DNA of 64,000 bases from Pseudomonas serbica (GTDB lineage Bacteria; Pseudomonadota; Gammaproteobacteria; Pseudomonadales; Pseudomonadaceae). Of this stretch, positions 61,638 through 64,000 are shown one piece after another. Both the position numbers and the translations under genes were made by a program. Below the pieces are notes generated by a model. That model worked only from the letters and a program-made list of their open reading frames with translations, searched no databases and had not been told where the DNA came from. Within the stretch, counting starts at the first letter, position 1. Every line of letters begins with the position of its first letter. Location of the stretch: NCBI RefSeq assembly GCF_028823535.1, contig NZ_JAQIYM010000001.1, positions 248,001 to 312,000 on the forward strand. Direction: 5' to 3'.

Positions 61638-62061
61638 ATTTCACGTTGACGGTAATCTTCTCCGATACGATTGGCGGATCGAAGGGCATGTGGCCGCTGT
61701 CGCCCAGCTCCAGCTGCAAGGTATGCTTGCCCGGTGTCAGTGTTACTTCAGCCTGGGTCTGCGCCTTGCCGAAGTGCAGGTGGTTGGCATCGTTGGGGAT
61801 CGGCTGGCCGGCTGCCGGCAGTTCATCGACATCGATCAGCAGGTGGTGGTGACCGGTGTTCTTGGTGACATCACCCGCTGGCGCCAGCGAAATATCCTTG
61901 ACGGCGAACTTGACCACGACAGTCTGCGGTACCGTTGCACCGTCTGCCGGAGAAACGATGGACACTTCAGCGCCCTTGGGCGCTGGCGTTGCAGCACTGG
62001 CCAGCACTGAAACGCCCATCAGCAGGCCAGCGAAAGCAGCACGTGACATAAAGGTTTTCAT
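61636..62061 (-). CDS. DUF4399 exported protein
   Basis: This 141-residue periplasmic protein has a signal peptide (about 1-23, ending LASAA). A single immunoglobulin-like DUF4399 domain follows, rich in histidines (TGHHHLLIDVDELP, ANHLHFGKAQTQAEVTL, PGKHTLQLELGDSGHMPFDPP). The histidine clusters suggest metal binding, but the function is unknown. The start MKTFMSRAAF has GGAGAAGAG in front; an ATG 30 bp upstream is less likely. It is convergent with serA, the order recalled in PAO1. Confidence 0.86.
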   Translation of the reverse strand: MKTFMSRAAFAGLLMGVSVLASAATPAPKGAEVSIVSPADGATVPQTVVVKFAVKDISLAPAGDVTKNTGHHHLLIDVDELPAAGQPIPNDANHLHFGKAQTQAEVTLTPGKHTLQLELGDSGHMPFDPPIVSEKITVNVK

Positions 62062-62196
62062 TCTCTTCTCCAGTTTTTCCGTAAAATTCACGTGACCATC
62101 ACAACTTCATGGTCAATCGTTGTCGAAGGCACTCGACAACCATAGCAAAGCGAGCCTGATCCAGAGCGTCGCGATAATGATTTCAAAGGAGTGACC

Positions 62197-62781
62197 ATGC
62201 GTTTTCTGCCTGGCCTGATCTGCCTGCTACCCCTTTTGAGCCCATTGGCTCATGCCGAACTGATTGATGACGTGAACGACCGCGGTGAATTGCGCATTGC
62301 CCTTGAGGCTAATACACCGCCGTTCAACTTCAAGAAAGACGACAGCCTTACCGGCTTCGAAGTCGAATTGGGACAAATGCTGGCCAACGAACTGGAAGTG
62401 CGTGCCGACTTTGTCGTCACGGACGCCAGTGATCTGCTAGCCGGCGTGGAAAGCGGCAAGTACGACGTCGCCATCAACCACATTGCACAGACCCCGGCGC
62501 TCAAGGAACGTTTCGACTTCAGCGAAACTTACCTGCAAACCAAAGCGCAATTGATCGCGCAGAAAGACGAGCCGCAATCAATCCTGCTGGTGCAGTCGCT
62601 GACGGAACAAAAGCCGAAAGCCAACCCGGTCGTCAACCTGGCGATTCCGTTTCAGAAGGGTAACCCGGCGTTTCACGCCAGCCTGGAAAGCGCGTTGCAG
62701 CGGATCAAGGACGATGGCCGCCTGCAGGCGCTGGAGCAGAAATGGTTTGGGGCTGAATCGGGGGCGGTACCCAAGCCCTGA
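62197..62781 (+). CDS. Short periplasmic solute-binding protein (SBP_bac_3-like)
   Basis: This 194-residue exported protein has a signal peptide (1-20, ending LAHA). It has the beginning of a family-3 amino-acid-binding domain (RGELRIALEANTPPFNFKKDDSLTGFEVELGQML; YDVAINHIAQTPALKERFDFSETY) and its end (LESALQRIKDDGRLQALEQKWFG). About 60 residues of the second lobe present in normal members are missing between QKDEPQS and the C-terminal helix. The reading frame is intact, so it is either a compact variant or an internal deletion. ATG 62197 has AAAGGAG before it. No permease gene is adjacent. Confidence 0.8.
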   Translation: MRFLPGLICLLPLLSPLAHAELIDDVNDRGELRIALEANTPPFNFKKDDSLTGFEVELGQMLANELEVRADFVVTDASDLLAGVESGKYDVAINHIAQTPALKERFDFSETYLQTKAQLIAQKDEPQSILLVQSLTEQKPKANPVVNLAIPFQKGNPAFHASLESALQRIKDDGRLQALEQKWFGAESGAVPKP

Positions 62782-62797
62782 ATTCGCGCAATACCCC

Positions 62798-62889
62798 TGT
62801 GGGAGCGGGCTTGCTCGCGAAAGCGGTGTGTCAGGCGATATGACTGTCGGCTGACACTACGCCTTCGCGAGCAAGCCCGCTCCCACATT
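62798..62889. repeat. Paired inverted REP (GTGGGAGCGGGCTTGCTCGCGAA type)
   Basis: TGTGGGAGCGGGCTTGCTCGCGA and TCGCGAGCAAGCCCGCTCCCACA are separated by about 45 bp with GTGTCAGGC/GGCTGACAC complementarity inside. They lie between convergent genes. Confidence 0.9.
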
Positions 62890-62905
62890 GGTCCTGTGTT
62901 GGTAG

Positions 62906-63391
62906 TTAGTCGAGTGCTGCCAAGGATTCAGCAGCTTCGGCCAGTTCCAGCTCGCTGAAGACCTGGACGCCATGGCGCTTGAGCAGCGCCGCCGTCACAC
63001 CCTCGCCACTGACCTTCACCCCACTGAAGGTCCCGTCATAGGTCAGCAGATTGCCGCAGGATGGGCTGTTGGCCTTGAGCACGGCTACGCGAATGCCGTG
63101 CCGTTGCACCAGCTCCAGCGCCTGACAAGCCCCGGACAGAAACTGCGCGCTGACATCCTCGCCCTCGGTGGTGATCACCGACGCCTGCCCGTCCAGCACT
63201 TCACCACCCTGCCCACCCGGAATTTCCGCTGCTGCCCGCGGCGTTGGCAGGCCACCGGCGACTTCCGGGCACAACGGCACGACCCGACCTTCGTCGAACC
63301 ACTGCTGCAATAGATCGAACGGCCCACTGGCCCCACCGTCATAACGTACGCGGTGCCCCAGCAGGCAGCGGCTTACCAGTATTTTCTGCAT
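62906..63391 (-). CDS. DUF523 family protein
   Basis: This 161-residue protein starts with the family pattern KILVSRCLLGHRVRYDGGAS and contains VVPLCPEVAGGLPTPRAAAEI and LKANSPSCGNLLTYDGTFSG, all typical of DUF523. The conserved cysteines (CLLG, CPE, SCG) could bind a metal or cluster. No enzymatic role is known to me. It starts 3 bp after the stop of the 2OG oxygenase gene upstream, so the two are cotranscribed. Confidence 0.88.
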   Translation of the reverse strand: MQKILVSRCLLGHRVRYDGGASGPFDLLQQWFDEGRVVPLCPEVAGGLPTPRAAAEIPGGQGGEVLDGQASVITTEGEDVSAQFLSGACQALELVQRHGIRVAVLKANSPSCGNLLTYDGTFSGVKVSGEGVTAALLKRHGVQVFSELELAEAAESLAALD

Positions 63392-63393
63392 GT

Positions 63394-64000
63394 TTAGAAC
63401 GGCTCGTTGCCGCGACGCCGAAACCAGCCGGTCAACGACAGGCGCTCACGGTTCGCAGGCAGGACTTCATGGGGGACCTCCCCCGACAGGAACACCACCA
63501 GGCATCCACCGACGGGGTCCACATCGTATTGCGCGTCTTCGTCCAGGTACATACGCAACTGACCGCCATGTTCAGGCAGCCAGGACTCATTGAGGTAAAC
63601 CACAGCCGACACCATGCGCCGGTCGTCGTCACGAAAACGGTCGACGTGCTTGAGGTAAAAAGCCCCGGGCGGGTACATCGCGAAATGGCTCTCGAAATCC
63701 TCCAGCCCCAGGAACAGGCCACGGTTCAACGCCTCGCGCAGGCTGTCCATCAATCCCAGATAGCTGTCGCAGACCTCGGCCTGGCCGGGCTCGATCCACT
63801 GGATATGATCGCCCCGAATCCCCTCGCGGATCTCCGACGTCGGCCCTCGTCCCACGGCGGCCGGGGCCAGTTCACCCTCGGCCGCACGTTTACGGCACTC
63901 GGCAGCCAGCGCTCGGGTCAGATCCTGAGACAGGAAAATATTCTGCTGCGACCAACCGCTGGCGGCCAGGTCATCGACGATTCGTAACAGCAGCGGGTGA
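63394..64000 (-). CDS. 2OG-Fe(II) oxygenase (prolyl-4-hydroxylase-like), 5' end outside window
   Basis: The visible 201 codons belong to a 2-oxoglutarate/iron-dependent dioxygenase. Iron ligands are present as FYLKHVDRF (HxD) and the distal histidine in GEVPHEVLPANRERLSLTGWF, where the arginine binds 2-oxoglutarate. The double-stranded beta-helix strands YLNESWLPEHGGQLRMYL and GCLVVFLSG are clear. The frame stays open to position 64000 (reading HPLLLRIVDDLAAS...), so the start lies beyond the window. It resembles PiuC-unrelated P4H-type small oxygenases; the substrate is unknown. Confidence 0.85.
   Translation of the reverse strand, partial: HPLLLRIVDDLAASGWSQQNIFLSQDLTRALAAECRKRAAEGELAPAAVGRGPTSEIREGIRGDHIQWIEPGQAEVCDSYLGLMDSLREALNRGLFLGLEDFESHFAMYPPGAFYLKHVDRFRDDDRRMVSAVVYLNESWLPEHGGQLRMYLDEDAQYDVDPVGGCLVVFLSGEVPHEVLPANRERLSLTGWFRRRGNEPF

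Overview
The window is a stretch of a Pseudomonas chromosome, most likely from the P. fluorescens group. The case for this rests on high GC, typical Pseudomonas codon use, and many GTGGGAGCGGGCTTGCTCGCGAA- and GTAGGAGCTGGCTTGCCAGCGAA-type REP palindromes between genes. The order of housekeeping genes also matches, from memory, the P. aeruginosa PAO1 ftsY-to-serA region: ftsY, M16 peptidase pair, rsmD, YheT hydrolase, sseA, TetR, coniferyl-aldehyde-type ALDH, GMC oxidoreductase, coaD, fdx, mutM, pfpI, ilvD, folA, thyA, lgt, ptsP, rppH, ilvA, rpiA, D-2-hydroxyglutarate dehydrogenase, serA. About 62 protein genes are supported. I see no rRNA, tRNA or CRISPR array.

Layout. 1-9.5 kb: the 5' part of ftsY, then two tandem M16 metallopeptidase pairs flanking rsmD, then an alpha/beta hydrolase and an AraC regulator. 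9.5-15 kb: a sulfurtransferase, then a TetR regulator facing an aldehyde dehydrogenase, a Tat-exported lipoprotein and a GMC oxidoreductase; these look like an alcohol/aldehyde oxidation module. 15-20.2 kb: coaD, ferredoxin, mutM, an HDOD protein, a PfpI/DJ-1 protein and rlmI. 20.2-24.6 kb: an accessory insertion between rlmI and ilvD. It has an AT-rich promoter region, a 23-residue peptide gene, a SagB-like flavin dehydrogenase, an AurF-like diiron oxygenase and an MFS exporter, followed by a REP-associated transposase flanked by REP pairs. 24.9-30 kb: ilvD, then a PAAR-domain type VI secretion effector-like gene with two membrane-protein genes (candidate immunity), and a small DUF6124-like gene. 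30-45.7 kb: phosphorylcholine phosphatase, cystine transporter, folA, a DUF2868/GTPase pair, a calcium-loop protein, a phosphonate-type ABC uptake operon with a PhnZ-like HD oxygenase and its LysR regulator, and divergent cadA/cadR. 45.7-64 kb: thyA, lgt, a TauE-like permease, ptsP, rppH, ilvA, rpiA, two SdiA-regulated-type proteins, a D-2-hydroxyglutarate dehydrogenase divergent from serA, and small conserved genes, ending inside a 2-oxoglutarate-dependent oxygenase gene.

The most interesting locus is 20.4-23.9 kb. A short, strongly ribosome-bound peptide ORF sits behind a good promoter with a dyad at +1. A stem-loop separates it from three translationally coupled genes for two redox tailoring enzymes and an exporter. 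This is the architecture expected of a small ribosomal-peptide natural-product system, and I cannot match it to a named family. A G9 tract at the end of the dehydrogenase gene would fuse it in frame to the oxygenase if one G were gained. All functional names come from sequence motifs and remembered family knowledge; no database search was possible.
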